Shown here: positions 44,726 to 57,205 of the stretch, in pieces
How positions within the stretch are numbered: position 1 is the first letter of the stretch
Layout of the letters: every line of letters starts with the position of its first letter
Origin: Dipteris shenzhenensis
Taxonomy: Eukaryota; Polypodiophyta; Polypodiopsida; Gleicheniales
NCBI GenBank assembly: GCA_047967505.1
Contig: CM106539.1
Strand: one strand, 5' to 3'
DNA: 64,000 bases
Notes under the pieces: model-generated
The model's input: only the letters and a program-made list of their open reading frames with translations
Told to the model about the DNA's origin: nothing
The model's database searches: none
Made by a program: the position numbers and the translations under genes

Positions 44726-46587
44726 TTCTAACACCACTCTGACCCTCCTAACAAATCTACATCCACACCCGCACTTGTGGCAGAGACACCCTTGGCAAAT
44801 CTCACCCAATCTGCATGCAGCTACATTTCGGCCAATGCCTTTGACTCCAACGCTTGCCACATCTGCATATAACTCCGCTGCAACAACTGCCCCCGCCAAT
44901 CCTCTACCTGAATCCCCCCCTAAGATTCAACCACTCCCTTTAACTCCTCCATGACCCAACATGGCTGGATGCCATCATGATAATGATGAGGATATCAACC
45001 TCGATGCCGAGGTTGACAATTTCTTCAATCGAAGAAATAACAACAATAAAGGCTGACGCCCCTTGGGAAAACTGGAACTTCCCAAATATGATGGTAGGGG
45101 AGATCCAGCCCACTTCCTCCAGCATTTTGATGCCGCATGCTGTGTAGGTGGAGATCAATCCCATGAAACCAAGGGGCTTGGTTCCCCATGGCCTTAACTA
45201 ATGAAGCATCTGAATGGTACTTAGACCTTCTCATGGAAGAATGTGCCACATGGAAACTACTTCAAACAGAATTCAAACGATGCTTTCAAACGGAGAGGCT
45301 ACAAGATGATCCCGCTCTCCAACTCAGCAAGATCGAACAAGGCTAGAGAGAAGATGTACGCACATACCTGGGTAAGATGAAACGATTAATCACCAAATGT
45401 GACCCATGCCCAGATGCAAAGTACCTCATGGCATGGTTCATTGCAGGACTCAGAAAGAAAATCCAAAAGGATATGAAAAAGATAAGCAGCTATGAAACGT
45501 TCAGTGCTACTCATGCAGCAACCATTGACATCGAGGATGGCATGATAGACTCAAATACTAGCAGTGATGACGAAAGATCTAATACACGAGATAAGTGCCC
45601 GAAAAATGGTAAATCAAAGGACACTGCCGAAACATCAAATGAAGATCGCCTAGAGGCCATGACCATGAAGCTAAAAGAAGACATGATGCAGGCCATGGAA
45701 TAAAAACTTCACTTGTCTCAGTTGCCAACTCAGACATATCCACATTGAGAAAATGTCTAGTGTCCACACTGCATGGCAAATTATATAGCAAATGAGTGCT
45801 CAATCCTCAGAGCCAGGATCATTGCACAAGCAAATCCACCGCCAAGGTTGTGGTGCCATATCTGCGTCATCGACGGCCATGATGAGAACAGTTGCATCTT
45901 CAACATGCACAACAACCTGCCTCAACCTCAACAATACCAAGCAACATCCATGCCAGTATATAGGCAACCGGCACTTGCACAAGCACCCCCAACTTTGAGG
46001 CTAAATCTTGTTCCCGTTCGGACACAAGTCCCACAACTACTCAGGAATCCGAATCCACAACCATATCCAAATCCAGCTCCTCAGGCAGGTCCAATACATC
46101 AATTATAAGCTGAGAAAGTAGAGTCACAATTTGAGTATGAAGTAGAGTACCTAGTATACTATGTAGAAGGTGCAGAGGGTCTAATACCAATTTATGCAAA
46201 TCAAGTATGTCCCAACACAAATCACACACCAATCAAGTGCTACGGTTGTGGAGAAAATCACTGAATCACAGAGTGCCCTCATCGTGGTAGCCCAGCTACT
46301 TTCCAACCACTCTGCAGGCATTGTGGCATAGGACATGCATGCATGGATTGTCCCATGAAAAATAAGATCCCAGAACAAACAGGGATTAAGCCTAACATCC
46401 CCATCAGCATCATTGGGGTGGACCATTAAAGTTTGGGTCTGGCAAGTGTAAAGTCACAACCTATCAATGTAATTACACACCAATAGAAAGTGGCCACCAA
46501 GGACCCTCACATTCCAATCCAACCAAAGTGACTTCTAAAAAAGAAAGCACAAGTGCCTCCACCTCCGCCAAGCAATGAGCAGCCAAG
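44726..46587 (+). pseudogene. gypsy D (plus copy) gag
   Basis: Coding frames with stops carry a Ty3/gypsy gag: LPKYDGRGDPAHFLQHFDAA (45085), EASEWYLDLLMEE, QLSKIEQ, then an open 108-codon piece starting MKRLITKCDPCPDAK (45377). Downstream are zinc-knuckle motifs CYGCGENH..ITECPHRG (a stop inside) and CRHCGIGHACMDCP, with a proline/glutamine-rich linker before them. At least six stops or frameshifts are seen. Copia C is inserted after CCAAG at 46583-46587. Confidence 0.82.
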
Positions 46588-46758
46588 TGTGGGGGTTAAA
46601 GGTCATTGTGCCTTTACCCCGGTTATGTACAATACTCAAACACATATATAAATGAATGAAAAAAAAGATTAGGGTGGTTCTGCACCCACCAAAACTTGTG
46701 TGGCTCTTTGTCTCTCTCTCTCCTTCTTCCGTTCTTGCTTCCGTTGAGAGCACTCTCA
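46588..46758 (+). mobile_element. copia C 5' LTR
   Basis: TGTGGGGGTTAAAGG to GAGCACTCTCA, with a TATA-like ACATATATAAATG in the middle. Confidence 0.9.
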
Positions 46759-47520
46759 ACTAGTATCAGAGCCCGGGTGATCTAGCTGAGCGTGCGTGAA
46801 TGCTTGGAAGCTCAGCAGCTCTGTGGGAGGAAGGAGAAGCTTTGTGGGAAGCTTTGTGGGTGACTTTACTTGCATCCGAGTGTGCAGAGACCTTGGAGAA
46901 ACCTTTGGAAAAGTCACTTTGGCTTTGCGAAGTGGTTTTGAGAGCCTGTTAAGTGGTTTCAAAGAAAAAGTCGTTTTTTGAGCTTTTCCCTGTTCCGTTC
47001 GATGACAGAGACTCCGTATTGACTTGTAGAGGCAACTATTGCTTGCTTTTGGTGTCCACATTATGTCAGGAGCTTGGAAACACCTTCATTCTTGAATCTA
47101 GGATCATTTCAGTGGATTTCTGACTCACTGTGTCAGTTCCTGCGTTTTTTGCCCAGGTGTTGGAACTCAAGTTTGGAGCAACCATTTGCAGATCTGTCAG
47201 TTCCGGTGGACTCAAGAGGTCCTAAAACTTCTATGTTGCTCATCATTCGCACTCTGGTGGAGTTTACAAACAGCTCTGTTTCAAAAAACGTTTTTCAGTC
47301 CGTGTGTTGGACCCAGTGATTGAGACCACGGTTTCCAAAACCGTCTATCCCATTGCGTTCCAGATGCCCAAAAACCCCTACCTATCAGTTCTTGCGTGAT
47401 TCGGTGGAGGATTTTCAGAGTTATAAATCTCTGTGTGTTATGCATTTTTTCATACTAAGGTTTTGAAACCTTAGATTTATGCCACATGGCAGTGGATAAG
47501 TGTTGACTCCCATGCCAAGT

Positions 47521-50320
47521 GTGGGACTTTGTATCCCTTACATGTATCAGGGGTATTTGATCATGTTGTTGCAATAACCGAGCAGCCAAGCACTTCTTTG
47601 TGGCATTACAAGTTGGGGCACATGAGCTAGAATGGAATGAAACTCTTATGCCGTTTGGGTTATGTACCGCATTTGAGTTTCTCTGATTTTGAATTTTGTG
47701 AGCATTGTCTCTATGGGAAGTAGACTAAATCAGCCCATAAAAGAAGGGGAAAGAAAGAGTTTGAAATGCTTGATTTGGTGCATTTAGACGTATGTGGTCC
47801 CATGCCTACACGGTCATTAGGCGGGGCTGAATACAATGTGACATTCATTGATGATGCAACTAGGAAAGTGTGGGCTTATGCTATAGCTCGAAGAGTGATG
47901 TGTTCCAGGTATTTCAGAAATGGCTGGCCTTGGTTGAGAATCAGTCAGGTAGAACGCTTAAATGCCTACGGACTGACAATGGTGGAGAGTATCTCTCTCA
48001 TGACTTTCAGTATTTCTATGATACACGTGGGATTAAGAGGGAGCTCACATCCCCTCGTACTCCAGAGCAAAATCCAGTTGCAGAAAAGATGAACCGTACC
48101 ATTCAAGAAAGGTTGCAATGCATGCTTTCCAATGCAAGTCTTTCTGGTGGTTTTTGGGCTGAGGCAATGAAGACTGCAGTGCATGTGATCAATAGATCAC
48201 CTAGTAAGAGTTTGGATGGTGGTATTCCTGAAGAGGCATGGAGTGGCAAGAAGCCCTCTTACTCTCATTTGCGTATATTTGGGTGTGAGGCATATGCACA
48301 TGTGCCAAAAGAGCTTCGAAAGAAGCTAGATCCTAAGTCTAGGAAATGCATCTTTCTGGGTTATGGTGAAAGTGGAGAGATGGGCTATCGTCTCTGGGAT
48401 CCAGAAGCAAAGAAGATCATATGCATCCATGATGTGGTCTTAAATGAGAAGAAGATGCATAAGGCACCCATGAGGGATGTGGAAATGAGGAGAATCACTT
48501 TTCAGGATGTGAATCCACCTACATATGTTGATAGACAGCAAGCTGTCCATGCACCAAATGTGCAAGAAATGGTACAACCAAGTACTCCCACAGGTATACA
48601 ATCAAGGGTAGATGATGGATCATCTATTGGTGGAAATGATGAGCCAAATGTGGCTGATATGCAAGTGGGACAGCAAGCTGAAATGCCCTTGAGAAGATCA
48701 TCTAGAGTGTCTAGACCGCCTGATAGGTTTGTTCCAGGGGTAGACTATGTGATGCTTACTGATTGTAAGGAGCCTTCTTGCTACAAAGAGGCTATGATGT
48801 GTGAGGATCAACGCAAGTGGGAGTATGCTATGCAATCATAGATGAGATCACTTATGAAGAATAAGACTTGGGACTTGGTTTCTTTGCCACATGGAAAGAA
48901 AGCATTGCCATGTAAATGGGTCTACAAAATGAAGGTCACAGGTGATGATGTGCCTAGGTACAAGGCTTGTTTGGTTGCTAAAGGGTTCAAGCAAGAGAAG
49001 GGTGTGGACTTTGATGAGATATTCTCTCCGGTTGTGAAGATGACCACACTTAGATGCATGCTTGGACTAGTGGCATCAGAGGATATGGAGCTTATGCAAA
49101 TGGATGTCAAGACAGCTTTCTTGCATGGGGATTTGCATGAGGAAATTTACATGGTGCAGCCGGAAGGCTTTGAAGAAAAGGGCAAAGAGCATTTAGTTTG
49201 CAAACTGAAGAAGAGTCTCTATGGTCTTAAGCAAGCACCTAGAGAATGGTATCAGAAGTTTGATGCTTTCATTCGGTCCCAGGGTTTTAGAAGGAGTGAA
49301 ATTGATCACTGCCTCTACACTAAAAGGGCTAAGGATAATAGCCTGATAATCTTGGCACTATATGTGGATGATATGCTATTGGCTAGCAAGAATACTTATG
49401 AGCTAGATGCATTAAAGGCCAAGTTGCATGAGGCCTTTGATATGAAGGATTTGGGATTTGCAGGTCATATTCTTGGTATGCGCATCACGTGTGATCGGAG
49501 TAGGAAACTCCTTTGGCTTTCACAAAAAGAGTATGTTACAAAAGTATTGCAGCGTTTCAATATGGAGGGGGGGAAGGCAGTGAGTACTCCATTGCCTCCA
49601 TATGTGAGACTGAGTCATACAGATAGTCCCAAATCAGATGAGGAGAGGGCCATGATGGCCAAGGTTCCTTATGCATCAGCGGTTGGGAGTCTTATGTATG
49701 CTATGATAGCTACTAGACCAGACATTGCATTTGCAGTGGGCGTTGTTAGCCGGTATATGGCTAATCCAGGAAAGAGGAATTGGGAGGCAGTTAACTGCAT
49801 CATGAGGTACATGAAGGGTACCAAGGACATGTGCATTTGCTTTGGTAAAGGAGACATGCGTGTACTTGGGTACACAGATTCAGACTATGCAGGGCATGTG
49901 GATAGTAGGAGATCCACTTCTGGTTATGTGTTCACCTTTGTAGGTGGTGCAGTGTCGTGGATGTCTCGTGCACAGAAGTGCATTGCTTTGTCTACCACAG
50001 AGGCTGAGTATGTTGCAACCACAGAGGGTTGCAAGGAGGCTATATGGCTTGATCGGCTAGTGGGAGATTTGGGGATTCATACAGGTGTACCAACATTGCA
50101 TAGTGATTCCATGAGTGCTATTCAGCTAGCACGAAATCTGGTCTTTCATGCAAAGACCAAACACATTGAGGTTAGGTACCATTTCATCAGGGAGGTGCTT
50201 GAGGACAAGCGCATAGAGCTTGTCAAGGTTCATACAGATGATAACCCTGCAGATATGCTGATGAAGAGTCTACCTAGTCAGCGGTTTGAGTATTGTCATG
50301 TATTGATGGGCATTGGATAG
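47521..50320 (+). pseudogene. copia C integrase-reverse transcriptase-RNase H
   Basis: A pre-integrase part (WHYKLGHMS, CEHCLYGK) leads to LDLVHLDVCGPMPTRSLGGA with the first integrase Asp. After a frameshift near 47885 a single frame (47870-50320) holds LRTDNGGEYLS (second Asp), PVAEKMNRT (Glu), then reverse transcriptase with QMDVKTAFLHGDLHEEIYM, YGLKQAPREW and YVDDMLLAS, and RNase H with GYTDSDYAGHVDSRRSTSGY and STTEAEYVATTEGCKEA. The only stop in this long frame is TAG 48839-48841, between integrase and reverse transcriptase. Catalytic residues of all three enzymes are preserved. Without gag or protease it would need proteins from another element to move. Confidence 0.92.
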
Positions 50321-50373
50321 TATGCTCACTGGTTGTTCTCCCTTAAAGGCACATTGTCCTTTAAGTGGGAGGT

Positions 50374-50544
50374 TGTGGGGGTTAAAGGTCATTGTGCCTT
50401 TACCCCGGTTATGTACAATACTCAAGCACATATATAAATGAATGAGAAAGAAGATTAGGGTGGTTCTGAACCCACCAAAACTTGTGTGGCTCTTTGTCTC
50501 TCTCTCTCCTTCTTCCGTTCTTGCTTCCGTTGAGAGCACTCTCA
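50374..50544 (+). mobile_element. copia C 3' LTR
   Basis: Preceded by the purine-rich TTAAGTGGGAGGT; 171 bp, followed by CCAAG. Confidence 0.9.
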
Positions 50545-52200
50545 CCAAGCTCATCCACATCAACTCCTGAGCCTCAAATAAAAGAAGCTCCATACCCAAA
50601 TGCAGAGGTGGAGAAGGCTCATTTTCAGGTACTTCAACAATGGGTCCAAAATGAACAAGCTCAATTTTAGGCTGAGAAACAAGCTCAAGACCCAATCCAT
50701 GACTTGGCCCCATAAAGTATTGATACTATACTCAAGCCTTTGTTCCAACAACAGACTCCACAACAGAATGTACTGCCACATCAACTTGAAGGAGCCGTAC
50801 TCTCTAGCATCCTGAGTTGCCCTATGTCAATTCCCATCGGAATCCTCTTACGGAATTGTCCCAATCTTTGGGAGAGTTTCAAAGGATAGGTTCAACTCGC
50901 AAATCCCCCTCCACTTATGAATGACATTGAAGATATCACTGTGCAGATGGGTGAGGAGATGACGTATGCAACATTACTATGCCTTTGATCCACAAGGCAT
51001 ATAATGAAGTCTAAGCCATAGTGGATGGTGGAGCATGTGTAAATGTCCTATCAAAGGAGATCTACGAAGAATGGGGTCTCCCACCAATGCAAAAGGCTAA
51101 TTTCAACATACGCCTTGCCGATGATTCATGAGCTAAACCCTTGGGGATAGTGAATGGCATGTCCACAAAGATCGTAGGAGTCTGCTTTTCCCTTCAATTC
51201 ACAATCTTGGATCTCCCCAAAAAATCCTATCAAATCTTACTGGGATGTCCTTGGTTACGAGAAGCATCAGTCCTCCATGACTGGGGAACTGATAAACTGA
51301 CAATCCAAAATCGAGACACTGTAGTCAGGGGGAATGTGGGGATAGGAGCTATTAAGCCAATTGTGCCTAGAGCATAGGATGACACACCTTCCATGACAAT
51401 CTTAAGCAAATCAGCTCCCCTGCAATAGCATGCCATAGCGGGTGACTCACAAAGCAATGTTAATAACTGGATACAAACATTGGCAACCATCGACAACTAC
51501 CATTCATTAGACCCCATCTTCTCATAGATAGATGCTAATGTACTAAAAGTCGATCCTCCACCAACACATGAAGAACCAATCAATCTAGAGATGCCATTCT
51601 TTATGGCTGACCTCGAATGGGATAATGAACCTGAAGAAGGTACCAATACCAATGATGACTCATATTTTCCTTGGGACCTTGAAACAGAGGCTGCGAATGC
51701 TGAAATTGAAGATCAAATCTTTGATAATGACTTCGCCATTTTGCATGCCCTAATGGCAGTCGAGCTCCCAAAAGTTGAACCTCTATAGTTGAATAACAAC
51801 AGAAGATCCCGCAAGAAAGCTGAAGGAGGAAATTGCAGAAAAGCCAAGGCTACGAGCACTTCAATGAATTTGAACGAGTCCAAACAAGGATTGTCAAATT
51901 GTACCTTGCAAACTCAGCTCCCTCAAAATCAGAACCACCACCTCTTGAATGGTTCCCTGAGGGACTGGAAGGAATATGTGTAGCACATGAACCCTTACTT
52001 GGAAACACCTTACCAATGGAAAAGTTACCCCACAGTTCCCAACATAAGAAGTTTCAGAAATATAAGCCATCTGCAGATGAAGCTCAATTAAGAGACTTCA
52101 AAATAAGAAATAAAAGAAGAGCCTAACAAATTAATAAATGCAACTATGCCACCCAGTACACATGACACATGTTAGGCTAGTTCAACCCCATTAGAGGCCG
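50545..52200 (+). pseudogene. gypsy D (plus copy) gag end and protease
   Basis: Gag coding resumes after copia C (SSTSTPEPQIKEAPYPN). The protease follows with AIVDGGACVNVLS (Asp codon 51024-51026), then PKKSYQILLGCPWLREAS and DWGTDKLTIQNRD, an open 78-codon piece ending at 51377. An acidic linker (51591-51788) is open. Stops and frameshifts are common. The DGG form of the protease motif is shared by both gypsy D copies and by gypsy E. Confidence 0.82.
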
Positions 52201-53566
52201 CTCTTCGAGAAGTGCCAAAATACTTCAAGAATTATACAAGTGGCAGTGCGCCAATAACAATGGCAAGACCACTCAGAGAATCTGAAGTTCAAGAAACCGA
52301 TAGCATTGGAGAAACTCCAATCTATGAGGGATCAGCAAAAACATGCACAATAAACCTTGCCCTTGAAGGGGAGGAAGAAAATTTGGTTTTCATTGGGAAT
52401 AGCTTCGTCAAGAAGATGAAACCAAACTCAAAGAACTCCTAATGGAATACCATGATTGCCTCACATGGTCATACAAAGAGATGAAAGGAATTTCACCAGA
52501 AGTGGTAGTACACACGATACCTATGAGGGAAGGTGCTCACCCTAAGGTATGTGGACGTTATCGCACAAATCCTAAATATGGCACCATGGTTTATGATGAG
52601 CTGGAAAAACTACTAAATGCCAGATTCATCTATGAGATAGAGCACACTGATTGGGTTTCACCCATTTTCATTGTGCCTAAATGCAACAAGAAGCTCAAAA
52701 TATGCATAAACTTAAAAAATATGAATGCTACCACCATTAGGGATCACTATCCCCTACCTTTAATAGAAACAGTGTTGGAAAAGTCACAGGATCCAAAATA
52801 TATAGCTTCTTGGATGGCTTCAATGGCTATAACCAAGTGCAAATTGCTCCTCAAGACCAATCAAAAACAGCATTTCCTACAAATTGGGGTATTTTGCCAT
52901 ATAGAGTCATGCCATTCGGCCTTTGTAATGCCCCGGCCACATTCCAACATGTCATGTTCATAGCTTTTAAGTCATTTTTGAATAAGTTTTTATAGGTGTT
53001 CTTGGATGATTTGTGCATCCATTCAAATGAACAGGACCACTTCAAATGTCTTGAAGAAGTACTAATCAAATGCAGGGAATATGGCATCTCCCTAAATCCA
53101 ACAAAATGCCCGTTCATGGTCACCCACAAAGTTGTTTTGGGACACATCATCTCTCAACATGGGATTGCAACTGACATGGAAAAAATCAAAATCATCATGG
53201 AATTGCCTCCTCTTACAAATTCCAAAGGTGTATAGGTCTTTATGGGACATGCCGGCTATTATAAAAGATTTATATTGTGGTATGCCATGATAGCTAGACC
53301 ACTTTACAAATTATTAGTGGAGTTCTTATGGACCGAAGAGTACGACCAAGCCTTTGAGCTTTTAAAGTGGCACCTAATCACAGCACTCCCAATTGAGATA
53401 TTGATTTTCATGTTCATACCGATGGATCCAAGTATGCAATTGGGAGTGTGCTTTGTCAACCTGGTGAACATAAGAAAGACTACCCCTTCTACTTCGCCAA
53501 TCGACAACTCAATGATGCAGAGATCAACTATACAACCACAAAAAGAGAAGCCCTAGCAATGATGTA
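52201..53566 (+). pseudogene. gypsy D (plus copy) reverse transcriptase
   Basis: The frame at 52442 begins MEYHDCLTWSYKEMKGISPE and covers the RT fingers to PLPLIETVL, shifts near 52780, and continues with SWMASM/LDGFNGYNQVQIAPQDQ, VMPFGLCNAPATFQHVM, a TAG at 52993, then VFLDDLCIHSN with both catalytic Asp (near 53000). Further on are GHIISQHGIATDMEKIKIIM, a stop at about 53233, and GHAGYYKRFI. The minus copy has the opposite damage pattern: an open frame but a lost Asp. Confidence 0.85.
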
Positions 53567-55155
53567 TAGTGTAAAGAAATTTTGACACTATCTACTAGCA
53601 AATGATTTTGCCTTCTACACCGACCATCAAGCATTGCTTTATCTTGTGAACCGTCCATGTACAACAAGAAGAATAACCAGATGGGTCCTCTTGCTTCAAG
53701 AATTCAACTTCAAAATCGTGGTCCACAAAGGTGCCCAACACTACATTGCTGATCACATGTCTCAGGTCAAGTCATGAGAAGAAGCCACTGGAGTAGAAGA
53801 TGACTTACCAGATGCCACACTATTTCAAATAGATGATGTTCTAGAGTGGTGTGGAGATATCATTGGGTACTTGATGGTAGGAAGACCACCCCCTAACATG
53901 AAAGCAGTAGATGCCAGAAAATTGATTCTAAAGGCTGCACCCTTTCAACTCATTGCAGGACAATTGTACAAGATGGGCAAGGACCAGATATTAAGAAGAT
54001 GTGTAATGCCTCATGAGATCATGCCAATCCTGAGTGAAGTCCATGAAGGCATTGCAAGAGGACACTTCCAAGGGGAAGCCACACCAAGAAAAGTTCTCCT
54101 CGTAGGCTACTGGTGGCCAACACTGTGGGCAAATGCCTATGAATATGTAAAAGGCTATGATGTATCCCAACGGACTATTAAACCACAACACAAAGACTTC
54201 AATCCCCTAACACCAATTATTGCACAAAAACCATTTGAAAAATGGGGGATTGACTATGTGGGCCCCATACATCCAGCAACAAAAGGAACACAGGCATGCT
54301 ACATCATTGTGGCCATTGATTACTTTACAAAATGGGCTAAAGCTAAAGTAGTCAGAAAGATAGATGCCAAAAGCACAGCAAGATTCTTATATGAAAATGT
54401 GATCACCCGATTTAGATGCCCCATTGAAATTATGTCAAATAGAGGCACACATTTTGTCAATGAGGTAATCCAAGAACTCTTGTCTAGCTTCATGGTAATC
54501 CATAGAAAAAGCACACCCTACTACCCCCAAGGGAATGGACTGGCAGAATCCACCAACAAAATAATATGCATTATCCTCACCAAGGTAGTAGAACCACAGC
54601 GTTCTGATTGGGCAGAGACACTGAATGCTGCCTTATGGGCATATAGAACCACATTCAAGGTCAGTATAGGGAACACACCTTTTCGATTGGTGTATGGCCT
54701 TGAAGTTGTGGTCCCACTTGAATTTGTAATACCAAGTCTATGCATCACAATACAAGAATGCATGGGAGACCAGGAATCCTTGAAAGAAAGGCTCTATCAG
54801 TTGGAGAAGCATACTGAGACAAGACTAGTCACCTACCATGCCATGACAATAGAAAAATGTAGAAGAAAGGCATGGTTTGACAGAAACCTTAAAGCTAAAG
54901 ACATCAAGGGAGGCAACTTAGTCCTGTTATACAATGCCAAAGTACACAAGGGGAAACTAAAGTATCTAGGTCAAGGACCATACCGAGTATGAAAGATGAA
55001 TCCCATCAGAGCAGTGCTGCTAGAAACATTGGATGGAGCCCAATTCAACACAATAGTAAACGGGAGCTGACTGAAGCACTACTACATCAACACGCAAGCC
55101 ATCCTCAACAAAAATGAATATTTGGGAAACCAAGTCTTCCTTAGTTAGGATTAGA
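53567..55155 (+). pseudogene. gypsy D (plus copy) RNase H and integrase
   Basis: RNase H (53400-53780) is frameshifted but recognisable. A 373-codon integrase frame (53871-54992) follows. The HHCC finger is damaged: HEGIARGH is present but the Cys pair reads KGYDVSQR. The core has WGIDYVGP with the first Asp, SNRGTHF where families have SD.G, so the second catalytic Asp is Asn (codon 54438-54440), and QGNGLAESTN with the Glu. The C-terminal part has LLYNAKVHKGKLKYLGQGPY and ends at a TGA at 54990-54992; homology to the 28.8-kb copy continues to 55155. Confidence 0.87.
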
Positions 55156-55625
55156 TTGTAACACAAGCACTCACTCGCATATGCACGTTTTTGCACATAT
55201 AGTTTGCACTAGATTGTTACACGCACACTCCCTGGCATATGCACGTTTTTGCACATTTAGGTAGACCTAATCAATGTCGTATTAGGGATGTTTGAGTCTT
55301 AGTTTCCCTATTAAATCCCACAAATAAGCATATAGTTAGACACATCACATGCACTCACATGATTTTACATAGGCACATAATAGATTGCATCAAAAATAGT
55401 ATCACACACTTTAGACATGAAGCTATGCCAAAACTCAAAATGAATTGGCAAAAGAGTCTACAGCCTCCGCAATGAGACCCCCACCAAACATCATAGCTCC
55501 TATATGCAAAAATATTAGACTTGCATACTTATTATCTACAAGCTCAATGATACGGGTGCAATTGCATCCAACATGTATGCAAGACAACAAGAAATGCTAG
55601 CCTCAACAACGAGACCGTGCCAAAC
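55156..55625 (+). mobile_element. gypsy D (plus copy) 3' non-coding region
   Basis: Matches the reverse complement of 57180-57655 and part of 28540-28800. It contains two near-copies of CATATGCACGTTTTTGCACAT and ends GAGACCGTGCCAAAC, where the sequence passes into the 1.1-kb LTR through the shared word CTCTT. Confidence 0.75.
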
Positions 55626-56752
55626 CTCTTTCCTACCGCTTTCGTAGGAAGAGCTGGGTATTCTATGTTGCAAGGTTCCGAGGCTTTTTGTCACCTACAG
55701 ATATATTGGAATTGTCGTTGTAGTATATATGTAGCTTAGGACCTCAAGTCGTGTTCCGGTGAGAGACGTAGGCTTAAGTGTGGTGAGTAAACATAATGCA
55801 AGCATGTGTAAAAGGCACGTAGACCATTGTTGTTGGGGTAATGAAGGCTTTCGCCTTCATTGGGGGTTGTAGGGTTTAGGAGGAGTTTAAGGGTTCAGAA
55901 GGAGGTTCCAGGGTTTAGAAAGAGTTCAGGGTTAGAAAGAGTTCCAGGGTTCAGAAGGAGGTTCCAAGGTTTAGAAGGAGTTCAGGGTTAGGAGGAGGAT
56001 CCAAGGTTCAGAGTAAAGTACATGGTGGAGAACTCGTCTCCCTCGTAGATCATTGAGTTTAAGGGTTTAGGAAAGCATAGGAGTGGGAGAGGAAGAAGGT
56101 GTAAGAGCATGGGTGAAGTAAGAGAGAGAGGAGGAAGGAGGAGGAGGGAAGAGGAGGAGGGAGAGGGAGGAGAGAGGAGGAGGAGGAGGAGGGAGGAGGA
56201 GGAGGAGGGAGGAGGAGGGAGGAGGAGGAGGAGGAGGAGGAGGGAGAAGGGAGGAGGAGAGGGAGAGGATGGGTTGCAGGGTTGGAGGAGAGGGGAGAAG
56301 GGTTGCAAGGTTAGGACATGCTTTTGGACGTGCAGTGCAAGGAAGCATGGACACTTGAGACAAATGCTTGGAATACCAATGTAGACTCAACACAATGCCC
56401 CAAGAGTGTGGGCTTCATTCCATTATGGGGTATTTATACAAGTTGGAGAGCTTCTCTCTCTGCATGTAACACAAAGTCGTTACACAAAGTTGTTACACAA
56501 AGTTGTAACACAAAGTTGTAACACAAAGTTGTGTCACAAAGTTGTATCACAAAGTCGTAACACATTCTCTCTCTTCATGTAGAAGATGTAACACAAAGTT
56601 GTTACACAAAGTTGTTACACAAAGTTGTAACACAAAGTTGTAACACAAAGTTGTGTCTAGAAGTTGTCACACAAAGTTGTAACACAAAGTTGTATCACAA
56701 AGTTGTATCACCTTCTCTTTCTTCATAAGTTCATGTTGGCACAGAGTCAACA
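55626..56752 (-). mobile_element. 1.13-kb LTR (family F), minus orientation, truncated
   Basis: Reverse complement of the solo LTR at 58210-59367 apart from the last few bases at 55626. It contains two blocks of a short tandem repeat, ACACAAAGTTGTA (about 56467-56563 and 56586-56710), a GAGGAGG array (56120-56275), repeated GGTTCAGAAGGAG units (55870-56010), and on the minus strand a TATA-like TGTATAAATACC. Its inner end is GGCACAGAGTCAACA. Confidence 0.85.
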
Positions 56753-56907
56753 TACTCCCGGATCCATTTTATTACCCGTCCTCGGGTTATGGCTTATTTT
56801 GATTTCAGAGTTGGGATGCCATGTGCATAATTCAGTGGCTATTTAGCTTGTGGTATGCGAGTCGTTCCTGCTATAATGCTTTTGCACCACACAATTTGTA
56901 GTTAATA
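56753..56907. other. unassigned 155-bp spacer
   Basis: Begins TACTCCCGGATCC directly after the LTR 5' end. It is not a tRNA-type primer site and matches nothing else in the window. Confidence 0.4.
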
Positions 56908-57205
56908 GTCAAGAAACTTATCTCCTCTTAAGGAGGGGTAGATGACTATGATTGCCAGAGGGGATCTCGTTGCTGAGGTTGCGGATGCTGCCATCGAATC
57001 TTCTTGGGAAGAGGTTTAGCGGGGGTCTCGTTGTGGAGGATTGGTATAAAGGATGTTGGTCAAGAAGCTTGTCTCCACTTAAGGAGGGGTAGATGACTAT
57101 GAATGTCAGAGGGGATCTCGTTGCTGAGGTTGCGGACGCTGCCATCGAATCTTCTTGGGAAGAGATTTGGCGGGGGTCTCGTTGTTGAGGCTGTCATTTC
57201 TTGCC
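56908..57205 (-). repeat. 151-bp tandem repeat in gypsy D 3' DNA
   Basis: Units starting GTCAAGAA at 56908 and 57059 share CTTAAGGAGGGGTAGATGAC, GGGGATCTCGTTGCTGAGG and GCCATCGAATCTTCTTGGG. A third partial copy (GGCGGGGGTCTCGTTG) appears at 57171 and 57309. They lie in the 3' non-coding DNA of a minus gypsy D fragment. Confidence 0.8.

Larger units (their letters stand above)
46588..50544 (+). mobile_element. copia C, gag-less element with target duplication
   Basis: LTRs of 171 bp (46588-46758 and 50374-50544) differ at about four positions by eye. The target duplication CCAAG is at 46583-46587 and 50545-50549. The primer site is altered (TAGTATCAGAGC at 46761). The leader joins directly to the pre-integrase region at about 47517, so gag and protease are missing. 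Total length is 3957 bp. Confidence 0.94.

Noticed and set aside
56109-56384. Arg/Glu/Gly-rich frame over the GAGGAGG array, and its Ser/Pro/Leu-rich antisense
   Set aside because: Translation of a simple repeat inside an LTR; the same frames recur inverted at 58604-58921.
56467-56710. Regular short repeats considered as a CRISPR-like array
   Set aside because: Adjacent 13- to 14-bp units without unique spacers, inside a plant LTR.
56753-56790. Primer-binding site beside the minus family F LTR
   Set aside because: The sequence TACTCCCGG does not start with TGG, and it lies at the 5' outer side of that LTR.
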